Shown one piece after another: positions 8,762 through 16,648 of a DNA stretch of 64,000 bases. Below the pieces are notes generated by a model. It was not told the origin of the DNA and did no database searches. It saw only the letters and a list, made by a program, of their open reading frames with translations. Each line of letters opens with the position of its first letter. Position 1 is the first letter of the stretch. The stretch is from CBDFKS01 sp965248905 (lineage in GTDB: Bacteria > Chloroflexota > Dehalococcoidia > Lucifugimonadales > JAGWBF01), in contig CBDFKS010000007.1 of the NCBI GenBank assembly GCA_965248905.1, forward strand, positions 1 through 64,000, given 5' to 3'. Both the position numbers and the translations under genes were made by a program.

Positions 8762-8771
8762 AAACCGCTGA
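7752..8771 (+). CDS. IS3-family transposase OrfB (rve integrase core)
   Basis: 339 residues. An N-terminal HTH_21-like segment (LRELGISRSTYYWW ... SASTVYRILRREGLV) is followed by the DDE core: Asp in LWATDASYF, Asp in LLSDNGSGY and Glu in TNGKLERYHRTLK, then YNYRRYHQAL. All three catalytic residues are present and the frame is open. The stop lies 10 bases outside the right inverted repeat as I placed it, so either the gene reads through the end or the end is slightly further out. Confidence 0.85.
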   Translation: MSVVEQSKVVAEVERHGRGKNRRLRELGISRSTYYWWRWRHRQGSCEGTEGTERPWNRLGPEEEAVVLAAAREMPTWRSRQLAAWLTDHRGLSVSASTVYRILRREGLVKRIEYQLAAGKEYHHKTTGPHQLWATDASYFRVVGWGYYYLVTVMDDYSRFILAWKVQRDMTADSLIEVVQQAVDSTGMTDVPLEDRTKLLSDNGSGYVSRAFREYMRVVGIRHVLAAPYHPQTNGKLERYHRTLKDDINQVPYEVVEDLEAAIRDFVEFYNYRRYHQALRVVTPADVLEGRLEAILAQRKEVQRETFDRRRRYNQEVRETLKPGASSPQSLGPRTVQNR

Positions 8772-8833
8772 CACCCAACAGATAGTTTGCGTTATTATGT
8801 GAGATAGTTTTGACAATTTGGCGCTGGGGTCCC

Positions 8834-9022
8834 ATGAGAACCTGGGTCTTTACTATCATCTTTATAGGGATGACCATCGGATTCCTCTTGGCCTTGGGTG
8901 TTGTCGCCCTGCTGAGGGCAGGCTTTGAGGGAGAAGACTTGGCACTTTCGGTTGCCTTTACTATCTTCGTGATTTTTCTGGCAGCCATTCTGATAGGATA
9001 CGTTTACAAAATGATCAGGTAG
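8834..9022 (+). CDS. Small two-helix membrane protein, unknown
   Basis: About 62 residues from the ATG at 8834. A TTG at 8810 would add 8 residues; neither has a strong Shine-Dalgarno. Two hydrophobic segments (about WVFTIIFIGMTIGFLLALGVVALL and FTIFVIFLAAILIGYVY) are separated by an acidic loop (EGEDLAL) and end in KMIR. It lies between the IS3 element and the trp region. No family is recognised. It could be a non-functional open frame, but the hydrophobicity pattern supports a real membrane miniprotein. Confidence 0.4.
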   Translation: MRTWVFTIIFIGMTIGFLLALGVVALLRAGFEGEDLALSVAFTIFVIFLAAILIGYVYKMIR

Positions 9023-9072
9023 AGCCTGTTATGTCCTACTTAGGGCCTTAGAATGATCGACTTCGTTGGCGG

Positions 9073-9999
9073 CTACTGGTGGAAGCGGGGCAAGATTTCA
9101 CTGCCGAGAAGCCGCAGTTGCTCAATAGAATGCTCAGGGGCGCACAATGGCCTAACTACGAACTTGGTCGCTCCCGAGTCCAGATAGCGTTTAATAGTAC
9201 ACGTGATTTCCTCGACCGTGCCAAGGGCGCTGTATTCGGTGAAGTGGGCATCCGGACGATGACGGGTAATATAGGGCTCAGCTTCCAATGCAGCTTCCTC
9301 TGTATTGGATGCGATAAAGAATCCCAATAGCGCTCCAATATGGTCCTCTTCGATCTCGCGCCCATGTTCGGCGGCTGTGGAAAACACCACTTCTATTCCT
9401 TCCTGTACCTCCGGTGCAGTGGCAGAGGAGACCAGCCAGCCGTCTCCCACACGCCCGACCCTGCGCTGTGCGGCTTTGCTGCGACCCCCAACCCACATCG
9501 GTAGAGAGGGTATCTGCACTGGTTTTGGAGTTACGGTTACGTCATGGAGCGAATAGAACTGTCCCTCGTGGGTCACGTTATCCTCGTGCCATAGGCGTCG
9601 CATAACCGTCATCGCCTCGTCAGTACGGCGGCCACGATCTTCCTTAGAAACCCCGCAGGCTTCATACTCCTTGGGGTCTTCCTGCCCAAGCCCGATAGCC
9701 GGAAGGAAACGGCCATTGGACAGATAGTCCAAGGTAGCCAGCTCCTTTGCGAGCACCACTGGGTTGCGCACTGGTAATTGCAAGACGCTGGTGCCGAACT
9801 TCAATCTTTCGGAATAGCCCGCGACCATGGAGAGGGCAATCAGGGGCTCAGGGCTGAAGGCTCCACCGACCACCCGGTCCGAAAGCCATATGGAGTCGTA
9901 TCCGTATTCGTCGCCCACTTCTACCAGTTGGCGGAAATACTTGAGCCCCTCTTTCCCCTCAGGGAAGGCTCCAGGCATATAACCGATGCGAACGCTCAT
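9073..9999 (-). CDS. LLM-class flavin/F420-dependent oxidoreductase
   Basis: 308 residues, a typical size for luciferase-like (bacterial luciferase/F420) oxidoreductases. Visible features are RIGYMPG at the start, YDSIWLSDRVV, an ERLKFGTSVLQLPVRNPVVLAKE strand-helix, LDYLSNGRFLPAIGLG, a PLPMWVGG-type strand (IPSLPMWVGGRS) and a final KFVVRPL. The substrate cannot be inferred. It is the last gene of the minus-strand run that includes the trp genes, 56 bases after a VOC gene. Its presence beside a PPOX-type gene suggests F420-linked chemistry, but no F420 synthesis gene is in the window. Confidence 0.85.
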   Translation of the reverse strand: MSVRIGYMPGAFPEGKEGLKYFRQLVEVGDEYGYDSIWLSDRVVGGAFSPEPLIALSMVAGYSERLKFGTSVLQLPVRNPVVLAKELATLDYLSNGRFLPAIGLGQEDPKEYEACGVSKEDRGRRTDEAMTVMRRLWHEDNVTHEGQFYSLHDVTVTPKPVQIPSLPMWVGGRSKAAQRRVGRVGDGWLVSSATAPEVQEGIEVVFSTAAEHGREIEEDHIGALLGFFIASNTEEAALEAEPYITRHRPDAHFTEYSALGTVEEITCTIKRYLDSGATKFVVRPLCAPEHSIEQLRLLGSEILPRFHQ

Positions 10000-10055
10000 A
10001 AAGTCCTCCAGTGTGAAAGAAGTGGTTTAGTAGCCAAGTCTGATAGAGGGCAGGG

Positions 10056-10415
10056 TTAACCCGGCTTTTGCAATAGCTGTAAGACATTGCCGTCGGTGTC
10101 CAGAAAAGTGGCTACCCAGCCACCCCATTCCTCTTGCTCGGGCGGGCGTATGAACTCCACTCCCGAGTTGGAGAGTTTCTTGTGCTCTTCGTGAATGTCC
10201 GTGACTCCGAAACTTATCATAATACGGTAGGGGTCGTTGGATGTGCCCTTAACCCTATCGTGTAGCCCGAGGTTCAAGCGCAGGGTATCCCACTCAAAGT
10301 TGGCCCAACCGGCTTTTTGGCCCCGGAGCTTGAGTCCTAAAGTATCTCTATAGAAACTCAGCAGCAGCTCCAGATTCTCAGTCCAGATAGTGACGCCTAT
10401 TACACCCTGGTTCAT
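10056..10415 (-). CDS. VOC-family (glyoxalase/bleomycin-resistance fold) protein
   Basis: 119 residues with the paired beta-alpha-beta-beta-beta arrangement: first half MNQGVIGVTIWTENLELLLSFYRDTLGLKL, second half IMISFGVTDIHEEHKKLSNSGVEF, and the closing ATFLDTDGNVLQLLQ. The final Glu of the usual metal ligand set is a Gln here (QLL) and the first position lacks His, so metal binding is doubtful. It starts 4 bases after the trpC stop and is likely translationally linked to the trp operon. Function is unknown. Confidence 0.75.
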   Translation of the reverse strand: MNQGVIGVTIWTENLELLLSFYRDTLGLKLRGQKAGWANFEWDTLRLNLGLHDRVKGTSNDPYRIMISFGVTDIHEEHKKLSNSGVEFIRPPEQEEWGGWVATFLDTDGNVLQLLQKPG

Positions 10416-10419
10416 CGGG

Positions 10420-11208
10420 TTAGCTCCCCATCGCTAGCTCATGGACCTTGGCGCCGATGTCGGAAGAGGTAACCAAAGCTTCGCCGACTAGAGCGGCGTG
10501 AACACCCATCTTCCTCAGGTTCTGGATATCATCTCTGGTGCTGATGCCACTCTCGCTGACCACAAGCTTTCCCCTGGGAATTTGTTGTGCCAACGCCTTG
10601 GTGACCGATAGATCGGTGCGAAAACTACGGAGGTCGCGGTTATTGATGCCGATGATCTCAGCACCTGCGTCAAGGGCCGTGTCTAGCTCCTCTGCCGTGT
10701 GCACCTCTACCAGGCATTGCATCCAGTACTGGCGAGCCAATGAGAGGAGAGCGCTGAGCTGTTCAGGCGTTAGAATCGCGACTATAAGCAGCATGGCGTC
10801 CGCGCCGTAAGCCCTAGCTTCGGTGACTTGATAGGGATCGAAGATAAAGTCCTTGCGAAGGATTGGAATGCCGTTGGATAGGGTCACCTGTTTTACCGCT
10901 GCAAGATGGTCTAGTGTCCCCTGGAATCGAGGGTCAGTAAGCACCGAGATCGCCGCGGCGCCGTTCTCCACGTAGCAGCTTGCCAGCCGTACCGGATCGA
11001 AATCGGGGCAGAGCAGTCCTCGAGATGGCGACGCCTTCTTGATCTCGGCGATGAGGCGAACGCGGTCGCCCAGCAGTACACCGGAGAGGTTCAGAGGTCC
11101 GGGCTGATCCTCGATTCGGCGCTCCAATGCCTCCAGGGGCTCCTCTGAACGCTGTTGCTCAAGCTCTTGGCGCTTTGCGGCTACTATATCATCGAGAATG
11201 GTGGCCAT
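10420..11208 (-). CDS. trpC: Indole-3-glycerol-phosphate synthase
   Basis: 262 residues, standard length. It closes the indole ring from carboxyphenylaminodeoxyribulose 5-phosphate in tryptophan synthesis. Family signatures are visible: LIAEIKKASPSRG near residue 50 (catalytic Lys), PILRKDFIFDPYQV (second Lys), AEIIGINNRDLRSF and VVSESGIST. TIM-barrel protein, cytosolic. It starts one base after the DUF2283 gene stop and is downstream of trpD, so it belongs to the T-box-controlled operon. trpF, trpB and trpA are not in the window. Confidence 0.95.
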   Translation of the reverse strand: MATILDDIVAAKRQELEQQRSEEPLEALERRIEDQPGPLNLSGVLLGDRVRLIAEIKKASPSRGLLCPDFDPVRLASCYVENGAAAISVLTDPRFQGTLDHLAAVKQVTLSNGIPILRKDFIFDPYQVTEARAYGADAMLLIVAILTPEQLSALLSLARQYWMQCLVEVHTAEELDTALDAGAEIIGINNRDLRSFRTDLSVTKALAQQIPRGKLVVSESGISTRDDIQNLRKMGVHAALVGEALVTSSDIGAKVHELAMGS

Positions 11209-11415
11209 CTAAGGTAGCTTGACCTCCTCACCTTTTACTAGACTGGTCATGGAGCCAAGAAGGAAATCTCGTGCTCCCTGAATTTCGAGGAGGACCGGTT
11301 TACCTTCAGCCGAGAAATGGGTGATTATCCCGTTCGTCTCTTCGGCATGATCGACGCCGATATCGGAAAGCTTCACTAGAAGAATATCCACGTCCTCGCT
11401 ATATTTGATCTGCAT
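11209..11415 (-). CDS. DUF2283-family small protein
   Basis: About 68 residues from the ATG at 11415 (MQIKYSEDVDILLVKLSD). A TTG at 11430 would add five residues; neither has a strong Shine-Dalgarno. The pattern KYSEDVDILLVKL ... EETNGIITHFSAEGKPVLLEIQGAR is the DUF2283 signature. These small proteins often accompany toxins or metabolic operons and have no proven role. It is wedged between trpD and trpC with almost no spacing, so it is co-translated with them. A second, longer DUF2283-like protein is encoded at 16242-16646. Confidence 0.7.
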   Translation of the reverse strand: MQIKYSEDVDILLVKLSDIGVDHAEETNGIITHFSAEGKPVLLEIQGARDFLLGSMTSLVKGEEVKLP

Positions 11416-11460
11416 ACCGCTGATACCCAAATTGGAAGTAGTTAGTGCTCACTGGGGTCA

Positions 11461-12474
11461 TTAGCTCAACGCCTGGCTCAGCTCCACCAGACCGTCTACT
11501 TTATTCAGGGCCTCCCCGCTGTCTATGGCCTCCTCAGCTAGTTTGAGCCCCTCGCTCAGGTTTTGCACCTTGCCGCCCACCAGCAGGACAGCTGCGCTGT
11601 TGAACAGCACCACGTTCCTGATCGGGCCTCTCTCTCCCTGAAACACCTGGCGAAGAATTCTGGCGTTGTCCTCTTTGTCTCCGCCTTTTATATTTTCCGA
11701 AGATGTTATCGGTAGGTTTAATTCCTCAGGTGAAAGGGTGGAAAAGTGAGTCGCGCCGTTCTTTACTTCCCAAACTTGGGTCTTTGCGCCCAGGGTCAGC
11801 TCGTCCAGGCCGTCTTCGCCGTGGACCACCAAAGAGTGTTCAGAGCCAAGCAGCTTGAGCACCTCAGCCATCTTTTCTCCAAGGCCGGTATCGGCCACCC
11901 CCAGAAGCTGGCATTGTGCCCCTGCTGGGTTAGTCAACGGACCCAGGACGTTGAACACGGTGCGGATACCGATCTCCCGGCGCACGGGAGCAGCGTGACG
12001 CATGGCTGGGTGAAAGGTGGGGGCGTACATGAACCCGATTCCCACCTCCTCTATGCAACGCTTAACGCCTTCCGGTCCCAGGTCTATCTTGACACCCAAT
12101 GCCTCCAGCACATCAGCGCTGCCGCAAGAGCCCGAGGCTGCGCGATTGCCGTGCTTGGCCACTTTGAGACCCGATGCTGCGGCAACGAACGCCGCAGCCG
12201 TCGACACGTTGAAGCTTCCTTTGCCGTCGCCCCCGGTGCCGGCCGTGTCTACAAGAGTCCCTTCGACTTGAACTTTCAGCGCCTTCTCTCGCATAACCGT
12301 AGCCATACCGGCTATCTCTGCCGGTGTTTCACCCTTCAATCTTAGTGCGGTGAGGAAGGAGCCTAGCTGGGCAGGGGTGGCCTCCCCTTCCATGATCTCC
12401 CGCATAACCGCAGCAGCCTCCTCCATGCTCATGGAGTGGCCGGAGACCAAAGCCGTAATAGCCTCCCTAATCAC
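11461..12474 (-). CDS. trpD: Anthranilate phosphoribosyltransferase
   Basis: 337 residues. It transfers the phosphoribosyl group from PRPP to anthranilate in tryptophan synthesis. Signatures seen are the PRPP loop VDTAGTGGDGKGSFNVST (about residues 78-95), KHGNRAASGSCGSADVLEALG, the RHAAPVRREIGIRTVFNVLGPLTNP block and VVHGEDGLDE. The N-terminal four-helix domain and phosphorylase-like core are complete. It stands 30 bases after the PPOX gene in the trp operon. Confidence 0.95.
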   Translation of the reverse strand: MIREAITALVSGHSMSMEEAAAVMREIMEGEATPAQLGSFLTALRLKGETPAEIAGMATVMREKALKVQVEGTLVDTAGTGGDGKGSFNVSTAAAFVAAASGLKVAKHGNRAASGSCGSADVLEALGVKIDLGPEGVKRCIEEVGIGFMYAPTFHPAMRHAAPVRREIGIRTVFNVLGPLTNPAGAQCQLLGVADTGLGEKMAEVLKLLGSEHSLVVHGEDGLDELTLGAKTQVWEVKNGATHFSTLSPEELNLPITSSENIKGGDKEDNARILRQVFQGERGPIRNVVLFNSAAVLLVGGKVQNLSEGLKLAEEAIDSGEALNKVDGLVELSQALS

Positions 12475-12504
12475 CGTGCTTCCCTGAGAAAGTTGGTGAT
12501 TGGG

Positions 12505-12915
12505 CTAACCTGTCCACACGTATTTCTCCGGGTTGATGCGCAGGCAATACATCGTGTCGTCAGCCATGGAGTCGGCCCACTGGGCCCCTTCCGTGTCTCC
12601 CAGGTATCGGGTGGACAGCTTGCGATGCAGTTCCTGAGCCTGACCTTCGTCCGTCAGGACATCCGCCTGGCCAAGGACGGTCAGAAACTTTACGTGGCGG
12701 GTGGTATCGGTTATACACAGGGCGACCTTTGGGTTATGGAGGACGTTGCGCACCTTGGCCGTATCGGCTACTGTGCAAATGGTGAAGCTCTCACCGTCGT
12801 ACTCGTACCATACGGGGAAGGCCTGGGGGCCGCCGCTGGGGTAAACGGTGGCCAGGATAGCCATGTAGGTATGCTCGGTGAACTCCAGGACTCGTTTGGA
12901 CGCTGCGGTAACCAT
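12505..12915 (-). CDS. PPOX-class (pyridoxamine oxidase-like) flavin/F420-binding protein
   Basis: 136 residues with a split-barrel fold pattern: YMAILATVYPSGGPQAFPVWYEYDG, FTICTVADTAKVRNVLHNPKVALCI, then VLGQADVLTDE and a closing LRINPEKYVWTG. This matches PPOX-class proteins that bind FMN or F420. The substrate is unknown. It is embedded in the trp operon between DUF433 and trpD; a role in tryptophan metabolism is not established. An LLM oxidoreductase, another potential F420 user, ends the same gene run. Confidence 0.8.
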   Translation of the reverse strand: MVTAASKRVLEFTEHTYMAILATVYPSGGPQAFPVWYEYDGESFTICTVADTAKVRNVLHNPKVALCITDTTRHVKFLTVLGQADVLTDEGQAQELHRKLSTRYLGDTEGAQWADSMADDTMYCLRINPEKYVWTG

Positions 12916-12969
12916 AGTGCCACCTCGCCAGGTAGGAGTTGTAGATATCTACAAAGAATCTCAGTGTTC

Positions 12970-13194
12970 CTATACTGCAACCCCAAACTCTGATAGTTCA
13001 CGAGCGTAATCTAGACAGGCGGCAATCTGTGTCTTCGACAGATCGGGGAATTCTACTATGATCTCATCGGGTGTATAACTTGCTGCCTGATACCCAAGGA
13101 TGAGACTCACAGGAATCCGGGTCATTTTGATTCTGGGCTTGCCCCTGAGCACATCAGGGGTGCTTTCTATGTGCTCTCTCCATTTCACCGTCAT
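12970..13194 (-). CDS. DUF433 (VapB-like antitoxin fold) protein
   Basis: 74 residues. The DUF433 signature is clear: HIESTPDVLRGKPRIKMTRIPVSLILGYQAASYTPDEIIVEFPDLSKTQIAACLDYARE. Such proteins have a winged/homeodomain-like fold and often pair with a PIN-like toxin, but none follows here (the next gene is PPOX-type). It lies 68 bases after trpG on the same strand. It may be an orphan antitoxin carried in the operon. Confidence 0.75.
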   Translation of the reverse strand: MTVKWREHIESTPDVLRGKPRIKMTRIPVSLILGYQAASYTPDEIIVEFPDLSKTQIAACLDYARELSEFGVAV

Positions 13195-13262
13195 CGAATT
13201 CTCCGCCGTGATCTGTTGACCTTATTCTAGCACAAGCGGAGGATCATTTAGAGATCGGGCGG

Positions 13263-13853
13263 CTAACGGATCTGGGCTTTGGACGAATCCACCCAATCCA
13301 AGAAGTTCTGCAGCAAGTCCTTGCCCACGGCCGTCATGATGGACTCAGGGTGGAACTGGACACCCTCAACGGGATACTCCTTGTGACGCAGGCCCATGAT
13401 TACGCCCTTGTCGGTCCAGGCGCTTACCTCAAGGCTGTCGGGGAGGCTATCTCGATAGACTGCTAGGGAATGGTAGCGAATGGCCTCGAAGGGGTTGGGC
13501 AAGCCCTGGAAAACCCCCTTGCCGTCGTGGTGGATCATGGAGGTCTTGCCGTGCATTATCTCGCCGGCGGGGCCTACCTGGCCCCCGTAGGTGTATCCTA
13601 CGCACTGGTTGCCCAGGCAGACACCCAAGGTGGGTATTCTTGGGGCGAACTGGCGAATAATGTCGTTGGAGATGCCTGCCTCCCTGGGCGTGCAGGGCCC
13701 CGGAGAGATTACTATGCCGGACGGGGCCATAGTCTCTACGTCCTCCAGAGTCAGTGCATCGTTGCGGAGCACAGTCACTTCAGCGCCCAGCTCGCATAGG
13801 TACTGGTAGAGGTTATATGTGAAGCTGTCGTAGTTGTCTATGAGCAGGATCAT
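13263..13853 (-). CDS. trpG: Anthranilate synthase component II (glutamine amidotransferase)
   Basis: 196 residues. It hydrolyses glutamine to supply ammonia to TrpE. Seen are MILLIDNYDSFTYNLYQYL, SPGPCTP, the nucleophile Cys in LGVCLGNQCVG (about residue 80), and the His-Glu pair in VQFHPES. The residue after GVCLG is Asn where most homologues have His (GVCLGHQ). The catalytic triad itself is intact. Its ATG overlaps the stop of the upstream VOC gene (ATGA), implying coupled translation. Confidence 0.95.
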   Translation of the reverse strand: MILLIDNYDSFTYNLYQYLCELGAEVTVLRNDALTLEDVETMAPSGIVISPGPCTPREAGISNDIIRQFAPRIPTLGVCLGNQCVGYTYGGQVGPAGEIMHGKTSMIHHDGKGVFQGLPNPFEAIRYHSLAVYRDSLPDSLEVSAWTDKGVIMGLRHKEYPVEGVQFHPESIMTAVGKDLLQNFLDWVDSSKAQIR

Positions 13854-14290
13854 TGGGGCACTTCCACGAGTTCCAGCCAGTTGTTGTCAGGGTCCTGGCA
13901 AAAGGCGGCCTTGCGCACCACCTTACCGTCCTCCACCAAAGTGGCGGGGGCGCTGATGAAGCGTAACCCCTTCTTGGCCATGGTATCGTAGTACTCATCG
14001 ATGTTCTCCACGAAGAAGGCCAGATGGCTGGCGCCCAGGTCGTTAAGGTTGATCTGGGACTGGCCGCCGGTTGGCGACATGTACTGTACCAGTTCCAGGT
14101 TGTGGCCGTCGCCCATGTTCAAAAAGGCGATTTTGAGATGGGCGCCCTTCAATCCAGTAACTGTCTGAGCGAACTCACCGCTGCGTTCAGCCCTGAGCTG
14201 AAGCTTCAGTCCCATTACATCTGTGTAGAATTTGATGGACTCTTCTATGTCTTTGACCACGAACCCAGTATGGAAAAACGACTTTAGCAT
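13850..14290 (-). CDS. VOC-family metalloenzyme-like protein
   Basis: 146 residues with two VOC half-modules: FFHTGFVVKDIEESIKFYTDVMGLKL and ASHLAFFVENIDEYYDTMAKKGLRF. The four typical metal ligands are present (His8 in FFHTGF, Glu in NLELVQY, His in GASHLAF, Glu in NWLELVEV), so it should bind a divalent metal. That resembles glyoxalase I and methylmalonyl-CoA epimerase. The substrate is unknown. It sits between trpE and trpG and overlaps trpG by 4 bases, an unusual place for a VOC enzyme. Confidence 0.85.
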   Translation of the reverse strand: MLKSFFHTGFVVKDIEESIKFYTDVMGLKLQLRAERSGEFAQTVTGLKGAHLKIAFLNMGDGHNLELVQYMSPTGGQSQINLNDLGASHLAFFVENIDEYYDTMAKKGLRFISAPATLVEDGKVVRKAAFCQDPDNNWLELVEVPQ

Positions 14291-14313
14291 GGGGTCTCCT
14301 TCCTATTCAGTGA

Positions 14314-15774
14314 CTAGTCCAGCTCTCTTCCCTCGGCTTTGTCGATAGCCCTTAGCAAGGCTCCGGCCTTGTGCAGCGTCTCCTGGTACTCGTCGTCAGC
14401 TATACTATCCGCAACCACACCGCCGCCTGCTTGCACATATGCAACTCCGTTCTTGATCACGGCGGTACGCAGGGTAATGGCGCTGTCTACGTTGCCTGAA
14501 AAGCTGAAGTAGCCTACGGCGCCCCCGTACGGGCCCCGTTCCTCACCCTCCAGCTCGGAGATTATCTCCATGGCTCGAATTTTGGGAGCGCCCGACAGCG
14601 TACCCGCCGGAAAGCAGGCCCCCAAGGCGTCATAGGCAGTGACCTCCGGTTTGAGCTGGCCTGCTACGTGGGATACCAGGTGCATGACACGGGAGTACTT
14701 CTCTACCTCCATGAGCTGGGTCACCTTTACGCTGCCGGGCTGGCTCACCCTGCCCACGTCGTTACGGGCCAGGTCCACCAGCATGATGTGCTCCGCCCTC
14801 TGCTTCTCGCTCTCCCTGAGCTCCTTCTCGAAAGAGGCGTCTTCCTCAGGGGTATTGCCCCTGGGACGGGTACCGGCGATGGGATGGGTAACCACTCTGC
14901 CGTCCTCTACCCTCACCAAGGTCTCTATGGACGCGCCCACTATATAGAAGTCGTCCAAGTGCAGATAGTACATATATGGAGAAGGATTGGTGGCTCTGAG
15001 TGCCCGGTATATCTGGAATGGGTGTGCGTGGGTATCCCTTTCGAGCCGCTGCGATGTGACCACCTGGATGACGTCTCCCGCGTAGATGTACTCCTTGGCT
15101 CGCTCCACCGCTGCCTCGTAGTCTTCCTGATTAAAGTTGGAGCGGACCACCGGATTGGCGCGTACTGTTCCGGTGGGCATTTGCATCGTCGGAGGACTCT
15201 CCAATGGCATGGAGAGGCGTTCAACCATGCGGTCGATCTTCTCAGTAGCCTGCGCGTAGGCCGCCTCCAAATCGCCATCGATAAAGACGTGGCTCACGAC
15301 CTTTATGTTATGCCGAAGATGATCGAACACAAGCAGGGTGTCGTTGAACATAAACACGGCTTCGGGCAACCCCAGAGGGTCCTTAAGTGGTTCGGGCACC
15401 CTCGGTTCAAAATATCGGATGATGTCATAGGCCAGATATCCCACTGCCCCGCCATGAAATCTGGGCAGGTCGGGTATGGGAATGAGCTGATATCGGTCCA
15501 TCTCCCCTTTGATATGAGTGATGGGGTCGCCATCGCCGTCGGGTTGGCCCGGCCCCGTCTTCAGAATGGAGTAGGGCTCCGTGCCGATGAAGCTGTAGCG
15601 AGCCAGGCGCTCACCTCCCTCGACGCTCTCCAGCAGGAATGAGTAAGGCGGTCTGGCTACCTTTAGATAGGCGGACACCGGAGTTTCGAGATCCGCGTCG
15701 ATCTCTCTATATATGGGTATCAGGTTTCCCTGGCTGGCCAGGGCCTTTACTTGCTCCAGGGACGGGTTATACAT
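14314..15774 (-). CDS. trpE: Anthranilate synthase component I
   Basis: 486 residues. It converts chorismate plus ammonia (from TrpG) to anthranilate. The N-terminal domain contains SFLLESVEGGERLARYSFIG; the LLES motif is the tryptophan feedback site. The C-terminal chorismate-binding domain has DVIQVVTSQR, HPIAGTRPRG, HIMLVDLARNDVGRV, GTLSGAPKIRAMEII and YGGAVGYFSF. It is the first gene after the T-box leader, so the operon is controlled both by tRNA-Trp charging and by enzyme feedback. Confidence 0.97.
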   Translation of the reverse strand: MYNPSLEQVKALASQGNLIPIYREIDADLETPVSAYLKVARPPYSFLLESVEGGERLARYSFIGTEPYSILKTGPGQPDGDGDPITHIKGEMDRYQLIPIPDLPRFHGGAVGYLAYDIIRYFEPRVPEPLKDPLGLPEAVFMFNDTLLVFDHLRHNIKVVSHVFIDGDLEAAYAQATEKIDRMVERLSMPLESPPTMQMPTGTVRANPVVRSNFNQEDYEAAVERAKEYIYAGDVIQVVTSQRLERDTHAHPFQIYRALRATNPSPYMYYLHLDDFYIVGASIETLVRVEDGRVVTHPIAGTRPRGNTPEEDASFEKELRESEKQRAEHIMLVDLARNDVGRVSQPGSVKVTQLMEVEKYSRVMHLVSHVAGQLKPEVTAYDALGACFPAGTLSGAPKIRAMEIISELEGEERGPYGGAVGYFSFSGNVDSAITLRTAVIKNGVAYVQAGGGVVADSIADDEYQETLHKAGALLRAIDKAEGRELD

Positions 15775-15835
15775 CTGAATTTCACCTTCGGATGCCTAGG
15801 GTATGTTATTTACGCCGCTTGCCTTACGATTGCAT

Positions 15836-16207
15836 AAAAATAAAAAACCCTGTCCTCAAGGGACGGGGTTTTCCCATGGTACCACCCTTATTTACCCAAT
15901 AGCTTGACTTAATCAGCAGCTACCAGGTATCTCAATCGGCGGGGAAGAAGCTTGCCTGCCCTTCCGTGCCGTGGACCGGTAACGAGGCCCACTCGGCTCG
16001 GCTTATTTCTAACCTAGGGAGTCCCGGTGATTTCTACGTAAACTAATATTCCAGAAACCTACGTTGCTCTCAGAGGCAAAACGTTCAGCCTGCGGCTCCG
16101 AGGTCCATTCGGCTCTCGCGCTGGCACCGGCTCACACCTTCCCCGGCTCTCTGAGCCCCGCTTGATAGCGTACTAATCCTCTTCGTAGCCATTATGCTTA
16201 TGTACAA
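15836..16207 (-). promoter_or_regulatory. T-box riboswitch (tRNA-Trp), trp operon leader
   Basis: On the minus strand the leader carries a stem I region (GAAGAGGATTAGTA, then AGAGAGCCGG) and GAA-UGG-ACC with the specifier codon UGG (complement of 16105-16107). The antiterminator sequence AGGGTGGTACC follows (15878-15888). The intrinsic terminator is AACCCCGTCC / GGACAGGGTT with a long U run (15836-15870). This architecture is diagnostic for T-box leaders: uncharged tRNA pairs with the specifier and the antiterminator bulge, allowing read-through into trpE. UGG matches the operon's product. It fills the gap between trpE and the DUF2283-like gene. Confidence 0.93.
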
Positions 16208-16215
16208 TTAATTGG

Positions 16216-16245
16216 AGTATAGTCTCGACCATATCTTGGTGTCAA
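16216..16245 (-). promoter_or_regulatory. Sigma70-type promoter of the trp operon
   Basis: TTGACA (16240-16245) and TATACT (16216-16221) on the minus strand are separated by 18 bases. The predicted start is near 16209, immediately before the T-box. The -35 box overlaps the stop codon region of the upstream DUF2283-like gene. Confidence 0.75.
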
Positions 16246-16646
16246 GCAGACGCGATCGAGTGCACCATTTGAGGGATCATGGCCTCAATAACGTCCCGGT
16301 AAAGTTTAAATCTGGGCTCCATTAGAGTTAGTTTGGAGTCCTGTCCTTCATACAGTTCCAAGCCGCCAATCGCCTCTCGGAACATTCGATTGTTGGGCAG
16401 GAAATCAGAAAAGAAGTCTAAAATCTCTACTCCCACGATTTCTAGTGTGTCGGGGTCGATGCGAATCATAATATTGTCTAGAACATGTTCGCTCAACGCT
16501 TCTTTCGGACCACCGAATTCTACGACAAGTATATCAAGGGCGGAATCATAAACTGCATAGAGACCATCCCGCTCGACTCTTGCTAAGTAGTCTCGATTTG
16601 CATCCAATAGCTTGTCGGGGTCAATGTGGCGTACTTCGTGAGCCAT
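16242..16646 (-). CDS. DUF2283-like protein, possible antitoxin
   Basis: 134 residues. The central part GLYAVYDSALDILVVEFGG ... DNIMIRIDPDTLEIVGVEILDFF follows the DUF2283 pattern but in a longer protein with a helical C-terminal tail (RFKLYRDVIEAMIPQMVHS). The gene begins 3 bases after the upstream PBECR-like gene, so the two are co-translated. Pairing with a nuclease-like gene suggests an immunity or antitoxin role; this is inference from context. Confidence 0.6.
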   Translation of the reverse strand: MAHEVRHIDPDKLLDANRDYLARVERDGLYAVYDSALDILVVEFGGPKEALSEHVLDNIMIRIDPDTLEIVGVEILDFFSDFLPNNRMFREAIGGLELYEGQDSKLTLMEPRFKLYRDVIEAMIPQMVHSIASA

Positions 16647-16648
16647 TA

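Noticed and set aside
14668..15642. 324-codon open frame on the plus strand opposite trpE
   Set aside because: It is the antisense shadow of a clearly coding gene, with no ribosome site, promoter or domain. The same applies to long antisense frames at 11746-12345, 22280-22852, 33473-34117 and 40562-41113.
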